The notes below the pieces were generated by a model that was given only the letters and a program-made list of their open reading frames with translations, was not told where the DNA came from and made no database searches. From positions 744,001-808,000 of the forward strand of contig NZ_JAIMBW010000001.1 in NCBI RefSeq assembly GCF_019195455.1: 64,000 nucleotides of DNA, read 5' to 3'. Shown one piece after another: positions 53,362 through 63,500 of the stretch. The translations under genes were made by a program, and so were the position numbers. Every line of letters begins with the position of its first letter. Position 1 is the stretch's first letter. The DNA comes from Gymnodinialimonas phycosphaerae. Lineage in GTDB: Bacteria; Pseudomonadota; Alphaproteobacteria; Rhodobacterales; Rhodobacteraceae.

Positions 53362-54201
53362 ATGGACACTGCAACACGCACCGCCGTGGACCTTGGGTTT
53401 GCTCCGGTGCCGGAAAGGCCATGCAAGCGCCTGACGCGCGAGGAGGTGGCCCAGTATAATCGCGAGGGCTTCGTGCAGCCCTTCGCCGTCTTTCCCCCCG
53501 ATGAAATCGCCGCGATCCGCGCCTATTTCGATACGCTGATGGCGGCGCTTGGCCCGGCGGGGGCCTACGGCATCAACTGTTATCAGGCGCGCATGGCGGG
53601 GATCTGGGACATCGCGACCGATCCGCGGATCCTGGATCTGGTGGAGGATATAACGGGCCCCGACATCATCTGTTGGGCCAGCGCGATCTTGTCGAAAGCC
53701 CCCAATGATCCCAAGCGCGTGCCCTGGCACCAGGATGCGAGTTTCTGGCAGTTGAGCCCGGCGCGTACGGTCACGGTCTGGTTGGCCATTGACGATGCGG
53801 ACGCAGAGAATTCGGCCATGCGGTTCCTTCCCCGCACCCATGACAAGGGCATTATTAAGACCAGTGCAACGGACGAGAGCGCGGTGTTTCACAAGGGTAT
53901 TGCCGACGCCGAGCGCTTTGGCGCGCCGTTCGTGAATGCGCTTAAGGCGGGACAGGCCTCGTTGCATGCGGATATGCTGGTGCATGGGTCCGAGCCCAAT
54001 ACCTCGGACCGGCGGCGCTGTGGGCTGACCCTGCGCTATTGCCCCGCCGATGTGCGGATCACCGACCCCGAATGGGCGCGGGGCGTAGAGGCGATCCTGT
54101 GCCGGGGTACGGATAGCCACGGCCATTGGACCCACCACCCCCGACCCGACAACGATGATATCACGGCAACGTCCAGCCCCCATGTCGTGGGGAACAACTA
54201 G
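53362..54201 (+). CDS. Phytanoyl-CoA dioxygenase family protein (Fe(II)/2-oxoglutarate oxygenase)
   Basis: 279-residue PhyH-type oxygenase. The iron ligands are visible in WHQDASFW (H-x-D) and later DMLVHGSEPN (H), with the arginine for 2-oxoglutarate in RRRCGLTLRY. Family members hydroxylate small molecules such as ectoine, mitomycin or acyl groups. It heads an operon with a sugar/peptide ABC transporter and an alpha-mannosidase, so it may hydroxylate an imported mannoside or its aglycone. The substrate is unknown. Confidence 0.88.
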   Translation: MDTATRTAVDLGFAPVPERPCKRLTREEVAQYNREGFVQPFAVFPPDEIAAIRAYFDTLMAALGPAGAYGINCYQARMAGIWDIATDPRILDLVEDITGPDIICWASAILSKAPNDPKRVPWHQDASFWQLSPARTVTVWLAIDDADAENSAMRFLPRTHDKGIIKTSATDESAVFHKGIADAERFGAPFVNALKAGQASLHADMLVHGSEPNTSDRRRCGLTLRYCPADVRITDPEWARGVEAILCRGTDSHGHWTHHPRPDNDDITATSSPHVVGNN

Positions 54202-54296
54202 GGTCCCGCGATGCCGTGGCCGCTGTTGCGGAGGTCACAATAGTTTCGCTGGATATCCATCCGGCACACCTGCCAACCATGAGGTACCGTAAAGAG

Positions 54297-54992
54297 ATGC
54301 AGATCACCTGGTTCGGGCACGCCGCCTTCAAGTTGACGGACGCCAATGGCCTGTCCGTCATCACCGATCCCTATACGCCGGAAGGCGTCGGCTACCCGCC
54401 GATCCGCGAGGGGGCGGATGTGGTCGTGATATCTTCGGACGATGACAGCGCCCATTGCCGCGCCGACCTGATCGCGGATGGTCCCACTGGCGGCGCGCCG
54501 GAGGTCGTCAACGCCTTGCAGGTCGCGCAGGGCAGCGGTGAGACGACCGCCAGGGGCCTGCACATTCGCGCCATCGAGGCGGCAGAGTGGGATCAGCACC
54601 CCGAACACGCGGTACCGGGCCAGAACGGCATGTATCGCTTCGAGATGGACGGGTTGAAAATCGCCCACATGGGCGATGTCGGAAACCCTCTGACCCCGGC
54701 GCAGCAGGATTTCTTCGAGGACACGGACGTGCTCCTGGCGCTGGCGGGCGGGTATCTGACCATCGAATTGCCGGACCTGATGGAGATGATCCACCGGGTG
54801 AAGCCGAAACTGGTCATCCCGATGCATTTCCGCACGCTCACCTACCGGCCGCGCAACACGATGTGGATCGAGAGCTTTCTGGCGCATTTCCGCGAGGACC
54901 AGGTGGATTTCGCGCTCGACCATACCATCGATATCACAACCGATGCCCTGACCGACCGCACCCGCGTGTTGGTGATGGACTACCTGAGATAA
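54297..54992 (+). CDS. MBL-fold metal-dependent hydrolase (UlaG-like)
   Basis: 231-residue metallo-beta-lactamase-fold protein beginning MQITWFGHAAFKL, as in UlaG-type lactonases and related hydrolases. The HxH motif of true MBL enzymes is weak here: around residue 45 the sequence reads ISSDDDSAHC, while GDVGNPLTP and PMHFRTL near residue 185 resemble the later metal positions. The start at 54297 matches the family N-terminus. It may act on a sugar lactone or phosphate. It lies between the PhyH gene and the binding-protein gene. Confidence 0.78.
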   Translation: MQITWFGHAAFKLTDANGLSVITDPYTPEGVGYPPIREGADVVVISSDDDSAHCRADLIADGPTGGAPEVVNALQVAQGSGETTARGLHIRAIEAAEWDQHPEHAVPGQNGMYRFEMDGLKIAHMGDVGNPLTPAQQDFFEDTDVLLALAGGYLTIELPDLMEMIHRVKPKLVIPMHFRTLTYRPRNTMWIESFLAHFREDQVDFALDHTIDITTDALTDRTRVLVMDYLR

Positions 54993-55050
54993 CCAAGATC
55001 CCCCGCAGGGAGCGCGGGGTAAAAACCATACCAAAGGGAGGACTACCAAC

Positions 55051-56790
55051 ATGATCCGCAGAACCACGTTACTTTTGGGCAGTGCCGCCATCGCGCTTGC
55101 GATGACAACGCCCACCTTCGCGCAGGACGTCGCGCGCGAGGATACGGTGATTTTCGACATCGACCGGACAATCCAGGACCCCGAGAACTTCAACTGGATG
55201 ACGGACGGGTCGGGCATCCGGCGGATGCAGGGCGCGCATCAGACGATGTGGGAGCCGCTGTTCATCCTCAACTTCGAGACCGGCGAGCTGGAGCCTTGGC
55301 TGGCCTCGGGTTTCGAGGTGAGCGACGATCAGACCGAATTCACCGTCACCCTGCGCGACGGTGTCACGTGGTCCGATGGCGAAGCCTTCGACGCCGACGA
55401 CGTGGTGTTTTCGGTCCAGATGGCGATGGACAACGAGGAACTGACGGCGCGGGAGGCCGCGACAGTGCGCGGGCAGGTCGCTAGCGTCGAGGCGGTGGAC
55501 GCAATGACCGTGCGCTTCACGCTGAACGCGCCCAATCCGCGTTTCATCGTCGAGAATTTCGGCACCCGCGTGTTCGGGTCCTTCCTTGTGATGCCCGAGC
55601 ATATCTGGAGCGCGGCGGAAGATCCCGCCACGTTTACCTTCTATCCGCCCATTGGCACTGGGCCCTACACGCTTGAGTCCATCGCCACCAACCGCGCGAT
55701 CTGGACGCGCCGCGATAGCTGGTGGGGGGCCGAGACGGGCTTCATGGACATGCCGGAGCCGCTGCGCGTGGTGTTCCTGGAATCGGGCGGCGAGGAATCG
55801 CGCGCGCAATTGATCGCGGCCAATGAGATGGACGCGGCGCAGTCCGTCAGCGTCGGCACGTTCGAGGCCATTCAGGGCCGCAACCCCAACGTGATTTCCT
55901 GGGTGGATGGCTATCCATTCTCGGCCGCCGATCCCTGCGCGCGTCAGTTGGAGATCAACACCACGGTCGCGCCCTGGGACAATGCGGCGATGCGCCGGGC
56001 GGTGGCGATGATCATCGACCGCACGCAGATCGTGAACATCGCGGCGGAAGGGGCCACCACAGCCAGCCGCACGATGTTCGCCGATTACGGATCGATGGCG
56101 CCGTTCATCGACGCGATCGTCGAAGCGGGGCTAGAGTTGCCCGCCACGGCCGATGTCGAAGGCGCGCAGGCGCTGATCGAGGGCGAAGGCTGGGTGCGCA
56201 ACGGGGATTACTACGAGAAGGACGGGGAGGTGCTTTCCGTCTCGATCCACGTCAACTCGGCCTCGACCGAGTACACCCGGACAATCGACATGATCGTGGA
56301 GCAATTGCAGCGGGCGGGCATCGACGCGCGATCCGTGCCCGTGGAGAACAGCGTTTTCTGGGGGGAGATCCTGCCGTTCGGCGCCTACGAGATGTCATAT
56401 TCGTGGCTGTCGTGCGGGTCGGTTAACGAGCCATGGACATCTATGGCGCGCTACACGGTCGCCGATGTGGTGCCCGCGGGCGAACGCTCGCCGGGGTTCA
56501 ACAACACGTCGCGCTGGACGGGCCCTGAGGCAGAGGCCTATTCGGCCATCGTCAACGACATGGCCGCGATGCCGCTGGGCGATTCGGCGGTACCGGGGAT
56601 GGTGGCGGAGGCCTATGGGCATCTGTCAGAGGGAATGCCCTTCATCCCCCTGGTGCAGGCGTTCAAGCTGTTGCCGATGAACACGACCTATTGGGAAGGC
56701 TGGCCCACGGCCGAGAACAACTACAACCACCCGTTCTTCTGGTGGGGCTCCGGGCACCAGATCATCCACAATCTGACGGCGGCAGAGTAG
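55051..56790 (+). CDS. ABC transporter solute-binding protein (SBP_bac_5)
   Basis: 579-residue periplasmic receptor of the oligopeptide/oligosaccharide family with a Sec signal peptide (cleavage after TFAQ). The family block TLRDGVTWSDGEAFDADDVVFSVQM is present. An AAAGGGAGG Shine-Dalgarno precedes the ATG. Members of this family also bind sugars; with a mannosidase in the operon, mannose-containing oligomers are a likely ligand. Confidence 0.92.
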   Translation: MIRRTTLLLGSAAIALAMTTPTFAQDVAREDTVIFDIDRTIQDPENFNWMTDGSGIRRMQGAHQTMWEPLFILNFETGELEPWLASGFEVSDDQTEFTVTLRDGVTWSDGEAFDADDVVFSVQMAMDNEELTAREAATVRGQVASVEAVDAMTVRFTLNAPNPRFIVENFGTRVFGSFLVMPEHIWSAAEDPATFTFYPPIGTGPYTLESIATNRAIWTRRDSWWGAETGFMDMPEPLRVVFLESGGEESRAQLIAANEMDAAQSVSVGTFEAIQGRNPNVISWVDGYPFSAADPCARQLEINTTVAPWDNAAMRRAVAMIIDRTQIVNIAAEGATTASRTMFADYGSMAPFIDAIVEAGLELPATADVEGAQALIEGEGWVRNGDYYEKDGEVLSVSIHVNSASTEYTRTIDMIVEQLQRAGIDARSVPVENSVFWGEILPFGAYEMSYSWLSCGSVNEPWTSMARYTVADVVPAGERSPGFNNTSRWTGPEAEAYSAIVNDMAAMPLGDSAVPGMVAEAYGHLSEGMPFIPLVQAFKLLPMNTTYWEGWPTAENNYNHPFFWWGSGHQIIHNLTAAE

Positions 56791-56810
56791 TCTTCCGTTT
56801 GACCGACAGG

Positions 56811-56832
56811 GGGGGCGGCGCGTGTCGCCCCC
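56811..56832 (+). terminator. Stem-loop between ABC binding-protein gene and permease gene
   Basis: Seven-base perfect GC stem (56811-56817 with 56826-56832) and an eight-base loop, followed by only two T's. As in the other transporters here, it sits directly between the receptor stop and the first permease start and likely tunes relative expression. Confidence 0.58.
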
Positions 56833-56868
56833 TTGACGCCCATCCCCTGAGTTCACCGAGGCGCGCCC

Positions 56869-57876
56869 ATGACACGCATCCCGCTTGGCTATATCGGCAA
56901 CCGGCTGTTCACGCTGGCGTTGACCGTGTTCATTGCGGCGACGCTGATTTGGATCATCCCACGGTTGAGCCCGGTGGACCCGGTGGACGTGATGCTGGGC
57001 CGGATGGCAGCCGGCGGCGGCACTGTGGCGGATTCCGAGGCGATCATGGCGCAGTTGCGCGAAAGCTTCGGCCTCGACCGGCCCTTGATCGTGCAATACC
57101 TGCTGTACGTGAAAAACACGGTGACGTTCGATTTCGGCCTGTCGACGGCGAGTTTCCCGACGCCGGTGGCCGAGATGATCGCGCGAGCCTTGCCGTGGAC
57201 GGTGGGGCTGATGATGGTGAGCCTGATCATCACCTTCATCATCGGCAACCTTCTGGGCGCGCTGATGGTGTGGGAGCATTCGCCGGGCCTGTTGAAGGTG
57301 GCGATTCCGGCGGTGATGATCTTCACTTCGATCCCGCCGATCCTTTCGGGTCTCTTGCTGATGTATGTCTTCTCCAGCCAGTTGCCGTGGTTCCCCCTGA
57401 CAGGGGCGTACGGCCTGAACGTGGAGCCGGGGTGGAGCCTGGAATTCGCGGGTTCCGTCCTTTACCACGGGTTCCTGCCCGCGATGTCGATCGTAATCGT
57501 GACCTTCGGGTTCTGGGCCCTGGGGATGCGCGGGTTGATGATCACCGTGCAGGGCGAGGATTACACGGTGCTGGCCAAGGCCAAGGGCCTGAAGAAGCGC
57601 TATATCCTGTATCAATACATGATCCGAAACGCGATCCTGCCGCAGATCACGGCGTTTGCCCTGAAGATCGGGATGCTGGTGGCCGGACAGGTGCTGGTAG
57701 AGCGGATCTTCAGCTACAACGGTATGGGAAAGCTGCTTTACGACGCCATTCTGGTGCAGGATTTCCCGGTAATCCAAGGGGTCAGTTTCGTGATCATCCT
57801 GATGACCGCGCTGGCGGTATTCCTTGTCGATCTGATCTATCCGCTGATCGATCCGCGCATTCGGCATGGGGGGTAG
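56869..57876 (+). CDS. Peptide/sugar-type ABC permease (DppB-like)
   Basis: 335-residue inner-membrane permease with N-terminal signal-like helix, SFGLDRPLIVQYLLYVKN and the EAA loop AKAKGLKKRYILYQYMIRNAILP near residue 240. It is coupled to the second permease gene four bases downstream. Confidence 0.92.
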   Translation: MTRIPLGYIGNRLFTLALTVFIAATLIWIIPRLSPVDPVDVMLGRMAAGGGTVADSEAIMAQLRESFGLDRPLIVQYLLYVKNTVTFDFGLSTASFPTPVAEMIARALPWTVGLMMVSLIITFIIGNLLGALMVWEHSPGLLKVAIPAVMIFTSIPPILSGLLLMYVFSSQLPWFPLTGAYGLNVEPGWSLEFAGSVLYHGFLPAMSIVIVTFGFWALGMRGLMITVQGEDYTVLAKAKGLKKRYILYQYMIRNAILPQITAFALKIGMLVAGQVLVERIFSYNGMGKLLYDAILVQDFPVIQGVSFVIILMTALAVFLVDLIYPLIDPRIRHGG

Positions 57877-57880
57877 GGGC

Positions 57881-58792
57881 ATGAGCGATGTTGCAATGAC
57901 CCGCCGCCAGAAGCGTCGCATGCGTCGCTTCGACAATCCCTGGCTGAACCCCAAGTTGATCTGGGGGCTGGGGCTGTTGCTGGGCATTATCGCCCTTGGC
58001 CTTCTGGGGCGGGTGTTCTGGGATATGGACCTGGTTTTCACCGGGGCGGGGATGCCGAGGCAAGGCCCGGTGGGGATCGAGAACATCCGGGGACAGGTCG
58101 GCACGCTGGCGCATCCGTTGGGCACCGACGTGTCGGGCAAGGATATTCTGGCGCTGCTGATCGTGGGCGCGCCAAACTCGCTTTACGTGGGCGTGTTGGC
58201 CTCGCTGATCGGCATGTCGCTGGGGATCTTCCTGGGGTTTTCGGCGGGTTTTCTGGGCGGCCGCACCGATGACGTGATCCGCGTGGGTTCAGACGTGATG
58301 ATCACGATCCCGCCGCTTCTGATCCTTGTGGTGGTGCAGGCCGCGTTCGGGGACATCTCCCTGACCCTCATGGCGCTGCTGATCGCGGGGTTCGTCTGGC
58401 AATCGCCCACGCGCCTGATCCGGGCGCAAGTGTTGTCGATGCGTGAGGCGGGATACGTGCAGATGGCGCGATTGTCCGGCGCTTCGACCTTCCACATCAT
58501 GTTCCGCGAGATGCTGCCCAACCTGGTGCCCTATCTGTTCGGGTCGTTCATCGCCAATGTCACCACTTCCATCGTGACGGCGGTGGGCCTGGAGGTGTTG
58601 GGCCTTGGGCCGCAGCGGGTGCCGACACTGGGCCGGGTGATCTATGACGCGATCAACTCGGGCGCGCTGATCCAGAACATGTGGTGGTGGTGGGGCTTCC
58701 CGACGATCCTTCTGGCGGTGATGTTCATCGGGTTGTTGCTGGTGAACCTTGGCCTTGATGAAGTGTCCAATCCCCGGTTGCGGAGGCTTTAG
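57881..58792 (+). CDS. Peptide/sugar-type ABC permease (DppC-like)
   Basis: 303-residue permease with the N-terminal NPWLNPKLIWGLGLLLGIIA helix, the family motif HPLGTDVSGKDILALL and the EAA loop ARLSGASTFHIMFREMLPNLVPYL. The ATG at 57881 begins MSDVAMT; a GTAGGGGC stretch precedes it. It abuts the ATPase gene directly. Confidence 0.92.
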   Translation: MSDVAMTRRQKRRMRRFDNPWLNPKLIWGLGLLLGIIALGLLGRVFWDMDLVFTGAGMPRQGPVGIENIRGQVGTLAHPLGTDVSGKDILALLIVGAPNSLYVGVLASLIGMSLGIFLGFSAGFLGGRTDDVIRVGSDVMITIPPLLILVVVQAAFGDISLTLMALLIAGFVWQSPTRLIRAQVLSMREAGYVQMARLSGASTFHIMFREMLPNLVPYLFGSFIANVTTSIVTAVGLEVLGLGPQRVPTLGRVIYDAINSGALIQNMWWWWGFPTILLAVMFIGLLLVNLGLDEVSNPRLRRL

Positions 58793-60517
58793 ATGACCAT
58801 CCTCGATATCCGCAACCTGCACATCGATTTCCCCACCACCAAGGGGGTCGTCCATGCCGTCACCGACGTCTCCTTGAGTGTGGAGAAGGGGCGCCGGATC
58901 GGCTTCATCGGCGAGAGCGGCTCGGGCAAGACCACGACGGCTCTGGCGGCGATGCGGATGCTGGCCGCACCGGGTGTCGTGGCCAAGGGCGAGATCCTGC
59001 TGCACTCGCTGGATCAGCTGGACGTGCTGGCCCTGAGCGATGAGGAGATGCGGCAGGTGCGCCTGTCGAAGATCAGCTATATCCCGCAGGGCGCGATGAA
59101 CTCGCTCAACCCCGTGATGCGGGTCGAGAACCAGATCTGGGACGGGATCGTGGCCCATGAGGGCGCGTTGACGGCGTCTGAGTTGAAGAAACGCTCGGAC
59201 GCGGTGCTGGAGGGGGTGGGGCTGGACCCGGCGATTGTCGCGCGCCTCTATCCCCACGAGTTGAGCGGCGGCATGAAACAGCGCGTGTGCATCGCCATCG
59301 GCGTGGCCCTGAACCCGGACCTGATCATTGCCGATGAGCCGACAAGCGCGCTTGACGTCATCACCCAGCGCCACGTGATGCAAACCCTGCGAGAGGTGCA
59401 GGGGCGGATTGGTGCGGGGTTGATCCTGATCGGGCATGACATGGGATTGATGGCACAATCGGTCGATGAACTTGCGGTGCTGCGCAAAGGCGAGTTGGTG
59501 GAATACGGGGCGGTGCGGCAGGTGCTGGAAGCCCCGAAGCATCCCTACACGAAAGAGCTGATCTCCAGTGTGCCGCTGGTTGGGGGGGCCAGTTTCCTCA
59601 ACACCCACGATGCGGTGCCCGAGGTGGCACAGGAATCCGAGGCGCTGCTGGAACTTGACGGCGTCGCCAAGCGCTATGGCCGGGTAACGGCGCTGCATCC
59701 GATGTCTTTTCGGCTGGACGGGGCGGCGCCCAAGATCATCTCCATCGTCGGGCAATCGGGGTCGGGCAAGTCGACCATGGGAAGCCTGATGCTGGGATTT
59801 ACCGGCCCTAGCGAGGGCCATGTGCGGTTCAAGGGGCAGGACGTGAACGCGATGAATGCAAGCGCCAAGCTGGCGTTTCGCAAGCAGGTGCAGGCGGTGT
59901 TCCAGGACCCCTATGCGTGCTTCAACCCGTTCTACCGGGTCGATCACGCGCTCAGGTTTCCGTATGAGAATTTCGGGATGAAGGGCGATGTTCAGGCCGC
60001 GATGGAAGAGGCCTGCACCTCGGTCGGCCTCGACCCCGGCCTGGTGCTGGGGCGCTATCCCCACCAGTTGTCCGGCGGGCAGCGGCAGCGGCTGATCGTG
60101 GCCCGTGCCCTGATGCTGTCGCCCCGCCTGCTGATCGCGGATGAGCCGGTCAGCATGGTGGACGCCAGCCTGCGAGCCACAATCCTGGCCAATATCCACG
60201 ACCTCAAGGAAAAGCACGGCATCTCGGTCATCTACATCACCCATGACCTGGCGACGGCGTATCATGTCAGCGACTACGTGATGGTCCTCTACAAGGGTCA
60301 TGTGGTGGAGGCCGGGCCGCCCAAGGCGGTGATCGGTGATCCACAGCACGCCTACACACGGCTTCTGATCGCCTCTATCCCCTGGCCCGACATGGACCGC
60401 GATTGGGGCAGCGCGGAGGATGCGCGCACCGCGTTGGACGCGCTGGGGCGGATCGGCGGGACGCCCGAAACGGTCTATCGCGGGTCGATCCCGGGGTTCG
60501 AATTGGGGCAAGGGTAG
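58793..60517 (+). CDS. Double-ATPase ABC protein (DppD-DppF fusion)
   Basis: 574-residue protein with two complete ATPase halves. The first has Walker A GESGSGKTT, LSGGMKQR and the Walker B motif LIIADEPTSALD; the second (from about residue 285) has GQSGSGKST, LSGGQRQR and LLIADEPVSMVD. It energises both permeases of this transporter. The ATG at 58793 starts immediately after the DppC stop. Confidence 0.94.
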   Translation: MTILDIRNLHIDFPTTKGVVHAVTDVSLSVEKGRRIGFIGESGSGKTTTALAAMRMLAAPGVVAKGEILLHSLDQLDVLALSDEEMRQVRLSKISYIPQGAMNSLNPVMRVENQIWDGIVAHEGALTASELKKRSDAVLEGVGLDPAIVARLYPHELSGGMKQRVCIAIGVALNPDLIIADEPTSALDVITQRHVMQTLREVQGRIGAGLILIGHDMGLMAQSVDELAVLRKGELVEYGAVRQVLEAPKHPYTKELISSVPLVGGASFLNTHDAVPEVAQESEALLELDGVAKRYGRVTALHPMSFRLDGAAPKIISIVGQSGSGKSTMGSLMLGFTGPSEGHVRFKGQDVNAMNASAKLAFRKQVQAVFQDPYACFNPFYRVDHALRFPYENFGMKGDVQAAMEEACTSVGLDPGLVLGRYPHQLSGGQRQRLIVARALMLSPRLLIADEPVSMVDASLRATILANIHDLKEKHGISVIYITHDLATAYHVSDYVMVLYKGHVVEAGPPKAVIGDPQHAYTRLLIASIPWPDMDRDWGSAEDARTALDALGRIGGTPETVYRGSIPGFELGQG

Positions 60518-60520
60518 AGC

Positions 60521-63500
60521 ATGTCACATCGTTTGCGCCTGACGGCCGAAAAGGTCGCGCAGAGGTTGGGCCTGATCGCCCCGAAGTTGGCGCTGGCACG
60601 CACGCCGATCGATCGGTTCCGGTTGGAACTGCTGCACGATGCCGTGGCGCGGCCCGATGTCAGGCTGCATGCCTGCGATGCCACGGGGCCGCTGTTGGAA
60701 TGGGACAGCTATTGGGGCGGACAGGATCTGCATTTCGTCCTACGCTCCCGGTTTGTCGTGCCGAAGGGCTGGAAGAACCCGGCGCTGCATCTGCCCTTGG
60801 GCGTGGCGGGCGATATCTTCACCCACCCCGAGGCGTTGCTGCACATTGATGGGCAGGCGATTGCGTCGGCCGACCGCTATCACCACACGATCGAGGTGCC
60901 CGAGAGGTTCGTGGATGGCCTGCCCCATGATCTTCTGCTGCACGGCTGGACCGGGCTGACGGGCTGGCCGCCGGATCCGGCGGACCGCTCGCAATTGTTC
61001 CTGAAGGAATGCAGCGTGGTCGACATCGACCGCGAATTGCAGGACTTCACGGTGCTTGCGGGGGTGGCGCTGGACCTGTGCCGGGCGCTGGACGACAACC
61101 GCACCGAGCGGCACGGGCTATTGTCGGCGCTGGATGCGGCCTTTCTGGCGCTGGACACACGCGACCCGATGGATGCGGATTTCAGACGCTCGGTCGGGCC
61201 CGCGATGGCCCGGCTGCGCGAGGGGGTCGAAAAGGCCGGGCCCAAGCAGGACGTGCGCCTGTTCGCAGCCGGTCACGCGCACATGGACGTGGCCTACCTT
61301 TGGCCCGTGGCGCAGATCCGCCAGAAGAACGCACGCACCTATTCCAACGTCCTGCGTCTGATGGAACGTCACGAGGGGTTCGCGTTCTCTCACTCGCAGC
61401 CGCAGCTCTACCAGTGGACCGCAGAGGATCATCCGAAGATCTTTGACGGCATCAAGGCCCGCGTCGCCGAGGGGCGGTGGGAGATCCTTGGCGGTATGTG
61501 GGTCGAGCCCGACGCCAACATGCCGGGGCCGGAGGCGCTGGTGCGCCAGATCATGCTGGCCCGGCGCTATTGCGACGAGACCTTCGGCGCGGGCGCCGAG
61601 ACGCCGGTGCTGTGGCTGCCCGATACGTTCGGCTTCCCGGCCTGCCTGCCGCAACTGATGGTGCAGGCGGGGCTGAAGTGGTTCGTGACCAACAAGGTCA
61701 ACTGGAACCAGTACAACCAGATGCCGGCCTCCACGACCTGGTGGGAGGGGCTGGACGGCTCTCGGGTGATGGCACAATTCCTGACTACCCCGCGCGAGGT
61801 GCAGCACCTGCCGTTCCCCACCAACTACAAGTCCGACCTGACAGCCGGAGAGGTTTTGGGCACCTGGACCCGCAACACCGTCAAGGACCGGGTGCAGGAT
61901 CTGTTGATCTGCTACGGCTATGGCGACGGCGGTGGCGGGCCGACCGATGACCTCATTCGCAAGGCAGAGGCCTGGGGAAACATGCCCGGCGTGCCCGACG
62001 TGCGCATGGCGACCGTCCGCGAATATTTCGAGACGCTGGAGGCCAAGGCCCCCGATCTGCCGGTCTGGCGGGGAGAGTTTTACCTGGAGGGACACCGGGG
62101 CGTGTTGACCAGCCAGGGCTGGATCAAACGCGCCAACCGCAAGGCAGAGGTGCTGTTGCACGACACCGAATTGGCGATGGCATTGGCGATGGTCGAGGGG
62201 CAGACGCCCGATGACCTGACCGCCGTCTGGCAGCGCCTGTGCATGACGCAGTTCCACGACATCCTGACCGGCACCTCGATCACCGAGGTGTTCGACGACG
62301 CGCGCGGCGACTTCGCCTTCATCGTATCCGAGGCAGAAGCAGCACTCGGCCGGGCAGCGGCGGCGCTGGGGCCCAAGGGCACCGACTGGCTGGTGCTTGA
62401 CGGGGCGCAGCTGCCCGGTCCGCGCCTTATCGAGTTGCCCGAGGGCAGTGGTCCCGTGGCAGAGGCGGGCGGGGCCTTGCCGATGCAGCCCGTCAAAGGC
62501 GGCGCGCTGGTGGAACTGCCCCCAGGTGCCCCTTTGTCGGCGCGGGGGCTGACCGCTGCCGATGGCCCGGCGTCGGTAGAAAACGCGGTGACGGCACGTC
62601 CGCGCGGCGACGAGGTCGTACTTGAAAATGCCAGCCTACGCATCGTGATTGGCGCGCAGGGGATGATCACCGACATCCACGACAAGCGTGCGGACCGGGC
62701 GGTTCTTGCCCCAGGGACACTGGGCAACCGTTTGGAATTGTTCGAAGATCGCCCAGTCAGCTGGGACGCTTGGGACATCGATATCTTCTTCGAGGATCGT
62801 GGGGAACTCGTCGGCGGGTTGACCCGCATCGAGATCGTGGAGGATGGCCCCCTGCGCGCCACGGTCCAGATCGAGCGGGCCTTCCGCAAATCCCGCATCG
62901 TGCAGCGAATCAGTCTTGGCCGGGCGTCGGCGCGGATCGATTTCGACACCTGGGTCGATTGGCACGAAACGCACCTGCTGTTGAAAGCCGCCTTCCCGGT
63001 CAATATCCGCGCCAGCCGGGCGACCTTCGACATCCAGTGGGGACAGATCGACCGCCCGACACACCGCAACACAAGCTGGGATGCCGCGCAGTTCGAAGTG
63101 CCCGCGCAAAAGTGGGCCGACCTGAGCGAGGGCGACTACGGGGTCGCCCTGCTGAACGATTGCAAATACGGCTATGACGTGCGCGGCAATGTCTTGCGGC
63201 TGTCGCTCATCAAATCGGCGACCATGCCGGACCGGGTGGCGGATCAGGGCGAGCATCGTTTTACCTATGCGCTGCTGCCACATCTTGGGGACACCCGCCT
63301 TGACGTGCGCGCCGAGGCCTATGCGTTGAACTATCCGCCACGGGTGTTCAAATCTACAGGCGCGGCGCGTGGCGGGCCGCTAATAAGCTGTGACAGCCCG
63401 CGGGCCGTCATCGAGACGATCAAACCTGCCGAGGACGGTGCGGGCGTGATCGCGCGGCTATTCGAGGCGCATAACACGCGGGGGCCGGTCCGCATCGCGT

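Noticed and set aside
58289..60511. Long minus-strand frame of about 740 codons
   Set aside because: Antisense shadow of the DppC and double-ATPase genes; no recognisable motifs and very high histidine/glutamine/arginine content.
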